NCBI RefSeq assembly: GCF_000255295.1
Contig: NC_017030.1
Location: forward strand, 9,646,328 to 9,710,327
DNA length: 64,000 nt
DNA from: Corallococcus coralloides DSM 2259
GTDB taxonomy: Bacteria; Myxococcota; Myxococcia; Myxococcales; Myxococcaceae
Direction of reading: 5' to 3'
Below, in pieces: positions 35,864-45,162 of the stretch. The notes under the pieces were generated by a model. That model saw only the letters and a list, made by a program, of their open reading frames with translations, was not told the DNA's origin and ran no database searches. A program made the position numbers and the translations under genes. Within the stretch, counting starts at the first letter, position 1, and each line of letters starts with the position of its first letter.

Positions 35864-36100
35864 CTACCGTTCGCCATCGTCGCTGAGTGGCGGCGCCTCC
35901 CTCGCGGGCTCCGTGCCCTTCTGTGCACCGTAGCCGCCAATGCCTTTCTGGAGGATGCGGTCCTCGCCGACGTCCTCGTCCGTCACGTCGCCCCGTTCGG
36001 TGCCCGGGCGCTGGTGCCTGGCTTGGCGCTCCAGTTCCTCCGCGCTCTGGGTATCCGTGCGCTCGGGCCCCTTCACCGGCGGCCCCTTGTTACTGGCCAT
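35864..36100 (-). CDS. Small hydrophilic hypothetical protein, 78 aa
   Basis: 78 aa from ATG 36100, preceded by CAGGAG. Highly charged and Gly/Gln-rich with no hydrophobic core (KGPPVKGPERTDTQSAEELE, KGTEPAREAPPLSDDGER), so probably intrinsically disordered. An upstream in-frame extension to 36202 lacks a ribosome site. Short acidic disordered proteins of this type are common in stress-response sets, but function is unknown. Confidence 0.6.
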   Translation of the reverse strand: MASNKGPPVKGPERTDTQSAEELERQARHQRPGTERGDVTDEDVGEDRILQKGIGGYGAQKGTEPAREAPPLSDDGER

Positions 36101-36264
36101 GGTCGCGTCTCCTGTCTGATGTCCTGCCCTCCAGGACAAGGTCCGGCGCGTCCCATCCCCCGACAAGGCCACTGCATGCGACACACGGGGCGGCAGGGGC
36201 ACGGCATGCCGTCGTGGAGCGGGGTAGCATCGCCAGTCGCCTTGCTTCCCGGAGCCGCCCAGCC

Positions 36265-37233
36265 ATGACCCACCCGGCCGACGCTGTCCCCTCCAGCTGT
36301 CCCTTCAGCGGCACGGGAAAGCCATCCGCCGCTCGCGTGCCCGGCCCGGTCTACCGGAAGCCGTTCTGGCGAGCACGTCTGCCCGAAGTGAGCCGGGAGA
36401 TCGCCTCCCTGGATGCACGGCGAGACTGCCAGCGCATCGTGCACCTGCTGACCAACTACGAGTTCCCCTTCGACATTGTGCGGTCCACGGAGATCGCCCT
36501 CTTCCACACCTACGGCAGCCGCTCCGTCTCACGCCTCCTGGACCGCACGGGTGAGTTCACCAAGCGAGGCCAGAAGCGCTACGACGACACGCGGCTGCTC
36601 ATCGCACGGTTCATGGAGTGCGGCTGGGATGGAGCGGATGGGCGCCGTTCGCTGGAGCAGATGAACCACATCCATTCCTTCTTCCGCATCCCGAACGAGG
36701 ACTTCCTCTTCGTGCTGTGGACGTTCATCGACTTCCCCATCCAGTGGATGCAGGAGTTCGGCTGGCGTCCCTTCACCCAGCACGAGCAGGAGGCCTGGTT
36801 CCATTACTGGTGCGAGATCGGGCGCCGCATGGGCCTGAAGGACATCCCCGAAAGCAAGCCCGCCTACGACGCCTTCATCCGAGACTACGAGGCGCGAGAG
36901 TTCGTCCCCAACGAGGCCAGCCACCGCGTGGCTCAGTCCACCGTGGACATCCTCGCCGGCTGGGTGCCACGCCCGCTGCGTCCGCTGGTGGCCCCCATCA
37001 GCCTCAGCCTGGTGCCACCGCGCCTGCTACCCGCCATCCAATTCGAATCCCCACCTGCCTGGGTGGGAGGCCTGGTCCGAGGCGCCCTCAAGCTACGCAA
37101 GCGCGTCAAACGCCACGTCTCGCTGGAGCGCTACCCGTCGACCCTGGAGACGACGCTCAACCGCACCTACCCCGGCAACGCCTACCGCATCGAAGGCCTG
37201 GGCCCGGACTACGCCCACCGCGACGCGGAATGA
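36265..37233 (+). CDS. Oxygenase MpaB-type (DUF2236) protein
   Basis: 322 aa from ATG 36265. The MpaB/rubber-oxygenase (latex-clearing-like) family is recognised from MNHIHSFFRIPNEDFLFVLW (about residue 133) and the FHTYGSRSVSRLLDRTGEF segment (about 78). Family members bind b-type heme in a helical bundle. Two or three hydrophobic helices are present but no signal peptide. It is monocistronic, followed by a bidirectional-looking terminator. The substrate in bacteria is generally unknown. Confidence 0.85.
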   Translation: MTHPADAVPSSCPFSGTGKPSAARVPGPVYRKPFWRARLPEVSREIASLDARRDCQRIVHLLTNYEFPFDIVRSTEIALFHTYGSRSVSRLLDRTGEFTKRGQKRYDDTRLLIARFMECGWDGADGRRSLEQMNHIHSFFRIPNEDFLFVLWTFIDFPIQWMQEFGWRPFTQHEQEAWFHYWCEIGRRMGLKDIPESKPAYDAFIRDYEAREFVPNEASHRVAQSTVDILAGWVPRPLRPLVAPISLSLVPPRLLPAIQFESPPAWVGGLVRGALKLRKRVKRHVSLERYPSTLETTLNRTYPGNAYRIEGLGPDYAHRDAE

Positions 37234-37269
37234 AAAGGCCCGCGTCCCTTCGCTGGGACACGGGCCTTT
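37234..37269 (+). terminator. Strong hairpin terminator between convergent genes
   Basis: A stem of AAAGGCCCGCGTCCC and GGGACACGGGCCTTT with loop TTCGCT and one G-T wobble. A-tract at the 5' end and T-tract at the 3' end, so it can serve the MpaB gene (+) and the redoxin gene (-). It starts right after the MpaB stop at 37233. Confidence 0.85.
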
Positions 37270-37291
37270 GAACCTCACGACGGACAGTCGC

Positions 37292-37879
37292 TCAGCTCTT
37301 GTACTTCACGGAGCAGCCGTACGGCTCGGAGGTCGGGGTCGCCACCTGCTTGCCGTTGAGGAGCGCGTCCACCGCCGTCTGCACGTAGTTCACCTTGGTG
37401 GCTTCCTTGCCGCGCGGGTCGTTGTCGATGGCGCCCGCGTAGCGGACCACGCCCTCACCGTCGATGACGTACATGTGCGGCGTCGTCTTCGCCGCGTAGC
37501 TCTTGCCCACCGTGCCGTCCGTGTCCAGCAGCACCGGCTGGCTGAAGCCCTCCTTCTTCTTCCAGTCCGCGGCGCTCTTCGCGTTGTGCGTGGAGGACGA
37601 GTCCACCGTCAGCCACACCACCTTCTTCGCGTCGAAGCCCTTCTGCGTGTTCTGCATCGTCTTGGCCTCGTAGTGCCGCTTCACGAACGGGCACTCCGGG
37701 TTCGTCCACTCGAGCACCACCACCTTGCCCTTGTACTCGGACAGAGAGTGGGCCTTGCCCGCCTCGTCCTTCAGCGTGAACGCCGGAGCGGGCTTGCCCA
37801 CCTCCGCGGTGTCAGCCGCGAAGACGGGAGCGGAAACGAAAGCCGCGGTGAGAGCGAGAGCCTTGAAGACCTGCTTCAT
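37292..37879 (-). CDS. Exported redoxin, AhpC/TSA-like with one active-site Cys
   Basis: 195 aa from ATG 37879 (GGAGG upstream). Signal peptide (MKQVFKALALTAAFVSAPVFA). Redoxin fold with GKVVVLEWTNPECPFVKRHY: in the position of a CxxC thioredoxin the second cysteine is missing (CPFV). Peroxiredoxin-like FTLKDEAGKAHSLSEYKG opening. A further Cys is at the C-terminus (PYGCSVKYKS). Lies 56 bp downstream of the DsbD-like gene on the same strand, so an electron-accepting periplasmic partner of that protein is a natural guess. Confidence 0.87.
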   Translation of the reverse strand: MKQVFKALALTAAFVSAPVFAADTAEVGKPAPAFTLKDEAGKAHSLSEYKGKVVVLEWTNPECPFVKRHYEAKTMQNTQKGFDAKKVVWLTVDSSSTHNAKSAADWKKKEGFSQPVLLDTDGTVGKSYAAKTTPHMYVIDGEGVVRYAGAIDNDPRGKEATKVNYVQTAVDALLNGKQVATPTSEPYGCSVKYKS

Positions 37880-37935
37880 GACGGAACCTCCAATGAGTTG
37901 AACGCCGCGCAACGAACCGCCACTTCACTCCCGGC

Positions 37936-40257
37936 TCAAGGCCGGGCACACACCACCGAGCCACCCTTCAGCGGCGACCCACACTCCGCCGCGCGCTGCA
38001 CCGCCTGGATGACGCTGTCCGCGGTGAGCAGCTCGTTCAGCACCTCCGGCTTGTCCGGCGCACCCGGGCTCAGCACCAGGTACATGGGCACGCCCGCGCG
38101 GCCATGCTCCGCCAGCTTCGTGGTGATGCGCGCGTCCCGCCGCGTCCAGTCCGCCACGAAGAACGCCACGTTGTGCTTCAGGAACGCCTGCCGCACGTCG
38201 TCGCGCGACAGCACGGTGCGCTCGTTGAACTTGCACGTGAGACACCAGTCCGCCGTGAAGTCCACGAACACCGGCTGACCCGCCGCCAGCGCCGCCGTCA
38301 CCGCCGCCTCGTCCCAAGGCTGCGCGCCACCGTGCGACGCCACCGCCGCTCCGCGCGTCTCCAGCGACGCCTGCGCCTCCTCGAAGCGCAGCGCCACCGC
38401 GCCCGCGCCCACCAGCACGAGCACCGCCAGCGCCACCGTCACGCCCCGGCGCCCGCCCTCCAGGCTCTGCGACTGGCCGTACAGCCACGTGACCAGGCCC
38501 ACCGCGATGAGGAACGCGAGCAGCCGCGCCATGCCGTCCACGCCGGCCAGCCCGCCCATCACCCACACCAGCCACACCGTCGTGCCCAACAGCGCGAAGC
38601 CCAGGAACTGCTTGCCGCGCTCCATCCACATGCCCGGCTTGGGCAGCCGCTTCGCCAGCCCCGGCACCAGCACCAGCAGGCAGAAGGGCAGCGCCAATCC
38701 CAGCCCCAACGCCATGAACACCGCCACCACCGTGGCCGGGCCCGCCGCGAACGCGAAGCCCACCGCCGTGCCCAACAGCGGCGCCGAACACGGCGTCGCC
38801 AGCACCACCGCGAGCACACCTTCTCCCGCGCTGCGCATCAGGCCGTGGCTCTGGTCCACCTTGCCCGCCAGCGCCGTGCCGTCCGCGCCCAGCGTGTAGA
38901 CGCCGAAGAGGTTGAGCGCGAACGCCACCAGCACCGCGCTCACGCCCGCGACGAACAGCGGCTCCTGGAACTGGAAGCCCCAGCCCACGCTGGCACCGCC
39001 CGCGCGCACCGCCAGCACCGCGCCCGCGAGCAGCAGCATCGTCGCCAGGATGCCGCCCGCGTACGCCGCCGCGTGCGGCGCTACCTTGCCCTTCTCCTCC
39101 TGCACCATCCGCGTGAAGCCGTACGCCTTGACAGCCAGCACCGGGAACACGCACGGCATCAGGTTGAGCAGCGCGCCGCCCAGGAACGCGAACAGGAGCG
39201 CGACGCCCAGCCCCAGCGGTGACTCGCCCGACGCCGCCGGCGCCGCAGCCGCGGGCTGCACCTTGCCCACCGCGTCCTTCACCGACGGAACCTTCAGGGG
39301 CGCGGGGCCCGCCGCCGCGCCAGCCGCCGCCACCATCGGCGCGAGCGCCGTGTCCACGTCCACCGCCGTGAAGCCCGTGGCCTGCGTGCCCAGGCGCAGC
39401 GCGCCCGTGAGCCGGGGCTCGCCCTTGGGCACCACCGACGACGCCTGGCCCTCCAGCGCGAACGTCCCCGGCGCCGTCTGCTTCAGCTTCACGCTGTCCA
39501 CGCCCAGGATGCGGCCGGGCACGAAGAAGTCACCCTCCACGCCGCCCGCGAACGGCTTGCCGTCCGCCGCCGTCACCGTGAGCTTTCCGGTGAACGGCTT
39601 GCCCGCCGTCAGCGTCGTGCCATCCAGCGCCAGGGCCACGCGCGGCGCGCCCTCCGCCCCCACCGGCGCCGGCACCTGGGCCTGCGCGGCGTCGAACTGC
39701 GGCGCGAACTCCGGATCCAACACCGTCTCCGGCCCCACCGGCACCGTGCGCGTCAGCACCAGCTGCGCGGGGATGCAGTGCACCTTGCACGCGAGCGCGT
39801 CCACCGCCGCCGACACGTTCAGCGTGCCGCTGGCGTTCTGCGCCACGTGCGCGGGCGCGAACAGCAGCACCTCGTCGTGGTAGCCGTGCGTGGTGATGAA
39901 GCCGTCCGGCGTGCGGAACGTGCTGGGGAAGGGCCAGCGCAAATCCCCCACCGTGACGCCCGGCACATCCCACGACACGTCCGTGGCCAGGCCGGAGTCG
40001 CCCGGGTTCTTCCAGTAGACGTGCCACTCCGGGTCCATCTTGAGGCGCACGCCCACGCGGAAGTCGCCGCCCGCCTTCACCTGCGTGGCATCCAGGAGCA
40101 GCGCACCCTCCAGGCGCGGGTCGCCCTCGTCCGGCGCGGTGCTGCCCACGGCGGTGGGCGGCAGCGCGGCCTGGGCCCACGTCGCCAACAGCAACGCGCC
40201 CACCGCGCCCAGCCCACCGAGCCGGCTTCCAGACCTCTTGCTCCACGGATGCGTCAT
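37936..40257 (-). CDS. DsbD/ScsB-like thiol:disulfide interchange membrane protein
   Basis: 773 aa. N-terminal periplasmic domain (about 30-330) with a Cys pair in ALACKVHCIPAQL; central eight-TM CcdA/DsbD domain starting LLNLMPCVFPVLAVKAY, with a second Cys motif LATPCSAPLLGTAVG; C-terminal thioredoxin domain with VDFTADWCLTCKFNERT. So all three modules carry their redox cysteines and electrons would flow from cytosolic thioredoxin to periplasmic proteins. Ordering fits the ScsB/DsbD group. Upstream of the redoxin gene in the same operon. Signal peptide present. Confidence 0.93.
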   Translation of the reverse strand: MTHPWSKRSGSRLGGLGAVGALLLATWAQAALPPTAVGSTAPDEGDPRLEGALLLDATQVKAGGDFRVGVRLKMDPEWHVYWKNPGDSGLATDVSWDVPGVTVGDLRWPFPSTFRTPDGFITTHGYHDEVLLFAPAHVAQNASGTLNVSAAVDALACKVHCIPAQLVLTRTVPVGPETVLDPEFAPQFDAAQAQVPAPVGAEGAPRVALALDGTTLTAGKPFTGKLTVTAADGKPFAGGVEGDFFVPGRILGVDSVKLKQTAPGTFALEGQASSVVPKGEPRLTGALRLGTQATGFTAVDVDTALAPMVAAAGAAAGPAPLKVPSVKDAVGKVQPAAAAPAASGESPLGLGVALLFAFLGGALLNLMPCVFPVLAVKAYGFTRMVQEEKGKVAPHAAAYAGGILATMLLLAGAVLAVRAGGASVGWGFQFQEPLFVAGVSAVLVAFALNLFGVYTLGADGTALAGKVDQSHGLMRSAGEGVLAVVLATPCSAPLLGTAVGFAFAAGPATVVAVFMALGLGLALPFCLLVLVPGLAKRLPKPGMWMERGKQFLGFALLGTTVWLVWVMGGLAGVDGMARLLAFLIAVGLVTWLYGQSQSLEGGRRGVTVALAVLVLVGAGAVALRFEEAQASLETRGAAVASHGGAQPWDEAAVTAALAAGQPVFVDFTADWCLTCKFNERTVLSRDDVRQAFLKHNVAFFVADWTRRDARITTKLAEHGRAGVPMYLVLSPGAPDKPEVLNELLTADSVIQAVQRAAECGSPLKGGSVVCARP

Positions 40258-40423
40258 GCGACTCCCGTTAATCCACCTGGAAACGCCGTGCTACCTGGGA
40301 TGCGTCCCCACAGGATGCACTCAACCTTCCGGGCAGCCGGGCATTCCGCATGCCCGCACGCCCGGCGTCAGGGACCACCTTCTGGTCCCGCGCCTTCCCC
40401 ATACGCTCAAGGAGTCCGGGCGG

Positions 40424-41767
40424 TTACGGCTCGGTGTTGCCCGTCTTCCAGGGCAGCAGCGCCGCGCCATCCAGCGTGCCCCCAGGCGCGCCGCCGTTCG
40501 CCGGAGCGGGCAGGGCCGGCCGCGGGGGCGGACCCACATTCACCGCGGCCGGAAGCGCCGGCCCGATGCGGCTCATGGTGATGCGCGACACCTCCGACTG
40601 CGCCCGGCGCACGCCCAGGGCGGACGGCTGGGCCGCACGGCGCTCCACCGCGCGGCGCAGGTCCGCCAGACGGTCCACGTGGCGCTGCGCGGGGACCTCC
40701 GCGGAGCCCAGGCGGGCCAGCTTGTAGAGCCCCTTGTCCGCCCCCTCGAGCGCCCGCTCGGCCGCGTCCTGCTGACGGCGGGAGAGCGCCTTCCAGGCGG
40801 CGGCCTCGTAGGAGACCAGCTCCAGCTCCGCGGACACCGCGCGCACGAAGCGGCCCTCGTCGCTGTCCGGCAACAGGCGCGTCACCGGCACGGACACCCG
40901 CCGGGTGTCGCCGTGCTCCGTGTACGAAGTGCTGACGGTGAGGTTCCAGTCGCCCTTCTCCAGCACGCCCGCGAAGAGGACGCGGCGCGGGAACGCGTGC
41001 GACACCGCCCCCAGCGCGGCGCTCATCGCGTCACCCTCCACGCGCGACGGGTAGCGGTGACGGCAGCGCAGGTCCGCGAAGCCCGTGGGCAGCACGTACA
41101 CGCGCGCGTCCGCCACCACCTCGCCGAACAGCTCCGCGCCCAGCGCGCCCACCGCCAGCGGCAGGCCCTCCGCGTCGTCCACGTGCGTGAAGCCCGTGCC
41201 GGACGGGCCGGTGAGGGCCTCCAAAATCTCCGGCAGGTAGTGCTTGCCCAGTCCCAGCGCGTGCAGCGCCACGCCGGAGTCGTGCACCCGCTGGCCCAGC
41301 ACCTTGAACTCGCCCAGCGCGGTGGGCCCCACGGAGGGCTCGCCGTCCGTGAGCATGAGCAACTGCGGCCGGGCGCCCGGCACCAGCACGCGCCGCACGG
41401 CCTCCGCGCCGTTCTCCACGGCCTCGTGCAGCGCGGTGCCTTCACCGGAGTCCAGACGGGACAGCGTCTTCAGGAAGGCCGACTTCGCGCCCGACTCCAT
41501 CGCGCGCACGGGCAGCACCTGCTCCGCGTCCGCGTCGAAGGTGAGCAGCCCCACGTAGTCCTTGGGACCCGCCCGCTCCACCAGCGCGCGCGCCGCCTCC
41601 ACCGCCGCCGCCAGCGGCGCGCCCCGCATGGACGCGCTGCGGTCGATGACCAGGTTCACCGCCACCGGGGCCCGAGGCGTCTCCGCTTCGGCCTCCAGGG
41701 TCACCAGCAGCAGCACTTCGCGGCCGCCCTCCGCGTCGCGCTCCACTGCCCAGGCCGTCTGCTTCAT
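40424..41767 (-). CDS. vWA-domain protein (VIT-like C-terminal region)
   Basis: 447 aa from ATG 41767, preceded by GGGAG. N-terminal vWA domain with an intact MIDAS: DRSASM (DxSxS, about residue 42), a Thr in GEGTALHEA, and Asp in MLTDGEPSVG. The C-terminal 250 residues are beta-rich (RRVLFAGVLEKGDWNLTVST) and end in a Pro-rich, low-complexity tail. No signal peptide. Not linked to a MoxR gene, and separated from the DsbD start by 166 bp on the same strand. Protein-protein interaction role by analogy; partner unknown. Confidence 0.87.
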   Translation of the reverse strand: MKQTAWAVERDAEGGREVLLLVTLEAEAETPRAPVAVNLVIDRSASMRGAPLAAAVEAARALVERAGPKDYVGLLTFDADAEQVLPVRAMESGAKSAFLKTLSRLDSGEGTALHEAVENGAEAVRRVLVPGARPQLLMLTDGEPSVGPTALGEFKVLGQRVHDSGVALHALGLGKHYLPEILEALTGPSGTGFTHVDDAEGLPLAVGALGAELFGEVVADARVYVLPTGFADLRCRHRYPSRVEGDAMSAALGAVSHAFPRRVLFAGVLEKGDWNLTVSTSYTEHGDTRRVSVPVTRLLPDSDEGRFVRAVSAELELVSYEAAAWKALSRRQQDAAERALEGADKGLYKLARLGSAEVPAQRHVDRLADLRRAVERRAAQPSALGVRRAQSEVSRITMSRIGPALPAAVNVGPPPRPALPAPANGGAPGGTLDGAALLPWKTGNTEP

Positions 41768-42177
41768 CCGCACTCCCGCATGGTGGGTGGGCCCCATCCC
41801 GCTCATTCGACGCGATCGCCGTCGCGACGACCTCCTGGCCCCGGACGCCCCTGCACGGGCCCGCGTCCGCCCGAAAGTCCTGTCGCTGTTCCCCAAAGGA
41901 TGTCGGGTTTCCGGTCGTGAAAGCAACGTGTCCGGCCCGACCAACCCCTGGTCCCCGGAGCACCTGCGATCACCCTCCCGGCGCGCCTCGGGACGCCCTG
42001 CGTCACCTACAGACACGCGGATTTCGGCAGCTTCGTTCAGCGCTTTACGGATTTACTTTTTGACGGTCCGGCACCGGTCAGTCCGGGGACCACGCCGCGG
42101 GGCTCGACCCGGCCTTGGGCGGGGAGCGTCACGGCGTCCAGCGCACTGCGGCAGCGTCCGGGAGTGCCAGTCCCGCC
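41768..42177. other. Non-coding stretch upstream of the vWA gene
   Basis: No convincing gene on either strand. It contains the likely promoter of the vWA gene (minus strand) and an A/T-richer patch near 42038-42062 (GCGCTTTACGGATTTACTTTTT). A somewhat similar CGCTT...GATTTACG patch occurs near 42525-42545, which is suggestive but short. Nothing else is seen. Confidence 0.5.
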
Positions 42178-42204
42178 AAACCTGTCCGACAGTCCGACAG
42201 GTTC
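42178..42204. repeat. Near-palindrome, copy 2 of the AACCTGTCCGAC element
   Basis: Arms AACCTGTCCGAC and GTCCGACAGGTT around a single A, with one mismatched arm position. It matches the element at 35789-35815 in 11 of 12 arm bases. It lies downstream of the small gene at 42251-42412 (minus strand), so it could act as that gene's terminator hairpin. Confidence 0.8.
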
Positions 42205-42250
42205 GACAACGAAGGCCCCCGCGCAGGCCACGAGCCGCGGGGGCAGGGCG

Positions 42251-42412
42251 TCACTCCGCCACGTGCCAGCCGCCCCAGGCCTCTTCATCCAGGTGGCCCC
42301 AGCGCCGGTCGTCCGTGGGGTCCAGCGGAACCGAACGGCCGTGTTCACCCGTCGCGGACAGCTCCAGGTCTTCCAACCCCTCGTCCAGGTACGTGCTCTC
42401 GTCGTGGCTCAT
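42251..42412 (-). CDS. Small acidic hypothetical protein, 53 aa
   Basis: 53 aa starting at ATG 42412 after a strong GAGGAGCC ribosome site 4-8 bp upstream. Acidic and Trp-rich toward its end (STYLDEGLEDLELSATGE, RRWGHLDEEAWGGWHVAE). No membrane or metal motif. The good ribosome site, normal codon positions and the palindrome following the stop support reality; too short to classify. Function unknown. Confidence 0.6.
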   Translation of the reverse strand: MSHDESTYLDEGLEDLELSATGEHGRSVPLDPTDDRRWGHLDEEAWGGWHVAE

Positions 42413-42761
42413 GTCCGGCTCCTCGGCGCTCCATTCACGGGGTGTACGGCCTGTGATGGCTCGCGTCCCCTTGGACGCCCTGCGTCGGTCACCGGGCCCG
42501 CCCCATGCGGGTCCCTTTACAAGCGCTTCTTGACCGATTTACGAGCATGTTGGGAGCCCGGCCCTGTTTTGTAAAGCCCTCGGGACAGCAAAGTTCTGCG
42601 ATCGTCCGGCGAATCACGCCCGGCCGCCTGCCTTCCGGCACGCCAGGCGTGGGGGTTTCGCGCACGGCAGGTCCGGGGTGGAGGGTGGGTAGGCACCACC
42701 CTGGAGGGCGGTCTGGAAGCGGTGGAGGGAACGCTGCGGGACACGGCCCCCGCACGGTGCT

Positions 42762-42775
42762 TGATTCGCGAATCA
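42762..42775. promoter_or_regulatory. Palindrome TGATTCGCGAATCA upstream of the EtfD-like gene
   Basis: A perfect 14-bp palindrome with a TTGACA at 42788-42793 just downstream, which could be a -35 element, about 90 bp before ATG 42865. A CGAATCA half-site also occurs near 42611. It could be an operator for a TetR/GntR-type fatty-acid regulator. The rest of 42413-42864 is otherwise non-coding on both strands. Confidence 0.45.
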
Positions 42776-42864
42776 CCCCTGCTAGGGTTGACAATCACTC
42801 CAGAATTGCCGCGCCGCAGCAACGGGCGTTGCCGTCGTGCGGCCCCAGAGGGTCCCGAGGTTCC

Positions 42865-45075
42865 ATGAACCCCATCATCACCGGCCTGCTGCTGGCAGGC
42901 GCAGTCTCACTCTTCATCATCACGATGTCCGGCCGCGTGGGCGTGCTGCTCGCGATGAAGAAGGAGAACCGGCTGGACCACATCCCCTACCGCGTGGCGC
43001 AGTTGGTGCGCTTCGGGTTGGGCCAGAAGCGCATGGTGGATCCGGAGGAGTTCACGCCGGGCCTGTTCCACATCTTCATCTACGCGGCGTTCATGGTGCT
43101 GGCGGTGCGCACCATCATGCTGTTCGTGATGGGCTTTTCGTCCACCGCGCTGGACGTGCTCACCGACCTCTCCCACCCGGCGTGGGACGTGGCGCCTCCG
43201 CTCCTGGGCCTCTACAAGGTCTACCTGCTGGTGAAGGACATCGTCGCGGCGCTGGCGCTCGCGGGCGTGGCCTACTTCGTGTGGACGCGCTGGAAGGTGA
43301 AGCCGGACCGCATGTCCCAGTCCTGGGAGGCCTACCTCATCCTGGGCTTCATCGCGGGCCTGATGATCACCGAGTTCATGTTCGGCGGCAGCCACATGGT
43401 GGCCGCGCACGCCGCCGCGCAGCAGGTGCCGGTGGGCGCCACGCAGGTGCCGGCGGCGCCTTCCGCGATGGTCTGGTGGGAGCCCGTCACCAGCCTGATG
43501 GGCCTGGCGATGATGCCCCTGGGCGTGACGGCGTCGCACGTGCTGGGCGTGGTGGGCTTCTTCATCCACCTGACCATCATCCTGGCGTTCCTGAACTTCC
43601 TGCCGCTGGGCAAGCACTTCCACATCATCACGGGCCTGCCCAACGTCTTCTTCCAGCGCACGCACTCCACCGGCAAGCTGCCCACGCCCAACCTGGAGAA
43701 GGAGGAGTTCGGCACCGCCACGGTGAAGGACCTCACCTGGAAGAACGGCCTGGACCTCTACTCCTGTACGGAGTGCGGCCGGTGCCAGACGCACTGTCCC
43801 ACGTACATCACGGGCAAGCCGCTCACGCACAAGGCCGTGAACCAGGACCTGAAGCACTGGCTCTGGGACAACGAGCGCTGGGTGGAGGAGGGCTACGGCC
43901 CCAACGGCGTGAAGGAGCCCCTGCCTGAGATTATCGGCAGCGCGCTGAAGGCGGAGACGGTGTGGGCGTGCACGAGCTGCGGCTGGTGCGAGCAGGCCTG
44001 CCCGGTGTTCATCGAGAACGTCCCGCGCCTCATCGACATGCGCCGCTACCAGGTGCAGGTGAAGGCGGAGTTCCCGCCGGAAATCCAGCGAGTGTTCGAG
44101 GGCATGGAGCGCCAGGGCAACCCCTGGGGCCTGGGCCAGGACCGGCGCGACGAGTGGGCGGAGGACCTGGCGCTGCCCACCTGGGGCGACGGCGGCGAGT
44201 ACGAGTACCTGTTCTTCGTGGGCTGCGCGGGCAGCTACGACGACAAGCAGAAGAAGGTGAGCCGCGCGCTGGTCAAGATCATGCGCGAGGCGGGCGTGTC
44301 CTTCGCGACGCTCTCCAAGCAGGAGATGTGCAACGGCGACTCCGCGCGCCGCATGGGCAACGAGTACCTGTACCAGACGCTGGCCAAGACGAACGTCGAG
44401 TCCTGGAACGCGATGGGCGTGAAGGCGGTCATCACCCAGTGCCCGCACTGCTTCAACACCATCAAGAACGAGTACCCGGAGTTCGGCGGCGAGTACCGCG
44501 TCATCAACCACACGCAGCTCATCAACGAGCTGCTCAAGGACAAGCGCATCAAGCTGTCCTCGGTGATGAACGCCGGAACGAAGCTGACCTACCACGACCC
44601 CTGCTACCTGGGCCGTCACAACGGCGTGTACGACGCGCCCCGTGAAGTGCTCAAGAGCATCCCGGGCCTGGAAGTGGTGGAGATGCAGCGCAGCCAGCGC
44701 GAGGGCTTCTGCTGCGGCGCCGGTGGCGGCCGGATGTGGATGGAGGAGCACATCGGCACGCGCATCAACCACAACCGCATGAACGAGGCGGCCCTCACGC
44801 TCAAGCACGCGGAGGACCCGAACACGCCCTACCCCGACGCCGCGGACAAGAAGAAGCCGGGCATGGTGGGCGACTACAAGGAGCCGGGCGGCAAGGGCAT
44901 CGTCGCGGTGGCCTGCCCGTTCTGCTCCACGATGCTCAACGACGCGAAGAACGACACCGGTCGTGAGCAGATCCAGATCAAGGACATCACCGAGCTGGTC
45001 GCGGACTCCATGGAGACGAGCAACAAGGGCGGCACCGTGAGCCCCAGCCCCGTGGTGAGCGCCAAGCCGGAGTAG
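42865..45075 (+). CDS. EtfD-like membrane Fe-S oxidoreductase (ETF:quinone)
   Basis: 736 aa from ATG 42865; an upstream reading frame to 42505 is not conserved-looking. N-terminal membrane helices (about 1-260, heme-binding nitrate-reductase-gamma-like), then two CxxCxxCxxxCP 4Fe-4S motifs ([17 protein letters not shown] and [15 protein letters not shown]) and two CCG domains (FVGCAGSYD...TQCPHC; DPCYLG...[13 protein letters not shown]...VACPFC). This architecture is that of EtfD (EMO2), which passes electrons from ETF to menaquinone in fatty-acid beta-oxidation. Monocistronic with a downstream terminator. Confidence 0.9.
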   Translation: MNPIITGLLLAGAVSLFIITMSGRVGVLLAMKKENRLDHIPYRVAQLVRFGLGQKRMVDPEEFTPGLFHIFIYAAFMVLAVRTIMLFVMGFSSTALDVLTDLSHPAWDVAPPLLGLYKVYLLVKDIVAALALAGVAYFVWTRWKVKPDRMSQSWEAYLILGFIAGLMITEFMFGGSHMVAAHAAAQQVPVGATQVPAAPSAMVWWEPVTSLMGLAMMPLGVTASHVLGVVGFFIHLTIILAFLNFLPLGKHFHIITGLPNVFFQRTHSTGKLPTPNLEKEEFGTATVKDLTWKNGLDLYSCTECGRCQTHCPTYITGKPLTHKAVNQDLKHWLWDNERWVEEGYGPNGVKEPLPEIIGSALKAETVWACTSCGWCEQACPVFIENVPRLIDMRRYQVQVKAEFPPEIQRVFEGMERQGNPWGLGQDRRDEWAEDLALPTWGDGGEYEYLFFVGCAGSYDDKQKKVSRALVKIMREAGVSFATLSKQEMCNGDSARRMGNEYLYQTLAKTNVESWNAMGVKAVITQCPHCFNTIKNEYPEFGGEYRVINHTQLINELLKDKRIKLSSVMNAGTKLTYHDPCYLGRHNGVYDAPREVLKSIPGLEVVEMQRSQREGFCCGAGGGRMWMEEHIGTRINHNRMNEAALTLKHAEDPNTPYPDAADKKKPGMVGDYKEPGGKGIVAVACPFCSTMLNDAKNDTGREQIQIKDITELVADSMETSNKGGTVSPSPVVSAKPE

Positions 45076-45099
45076 CGGTTCCCGGCGGCTGATGTGACG

Positions 45100-45156
45100 A
45101 GGGCCCGGTGGCTCCCCGAAATGGGAGCGGCCGGGCCCTTCGCCTTTTCGAAGGCG
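45100..45156 (+). terminator. Double hairpin terminator between convergent genes
   Basis: First hairpin: GGGCCCGGTGGCTCCC and GGGAGCGGCCGGGCCC, loop CGAAAT. Second: CGCCTTTTCGAAGGCG at 45141-45156, a 6-bp stem with a TTCG tetraloop. Together they separate the EtfD-like gene (+) from the ankyrin gene (-), so each can end one transcript. Confidence 0.75.
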
Positions 45157-45162
45157 GGGAGA

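Noticed and set aside
42033-42062. A/T-rich patch as an origin of transfer or unwinding site
   Set aside because: Only about 30 bp, no associated relaxase or iterons; likely promoter sequence.
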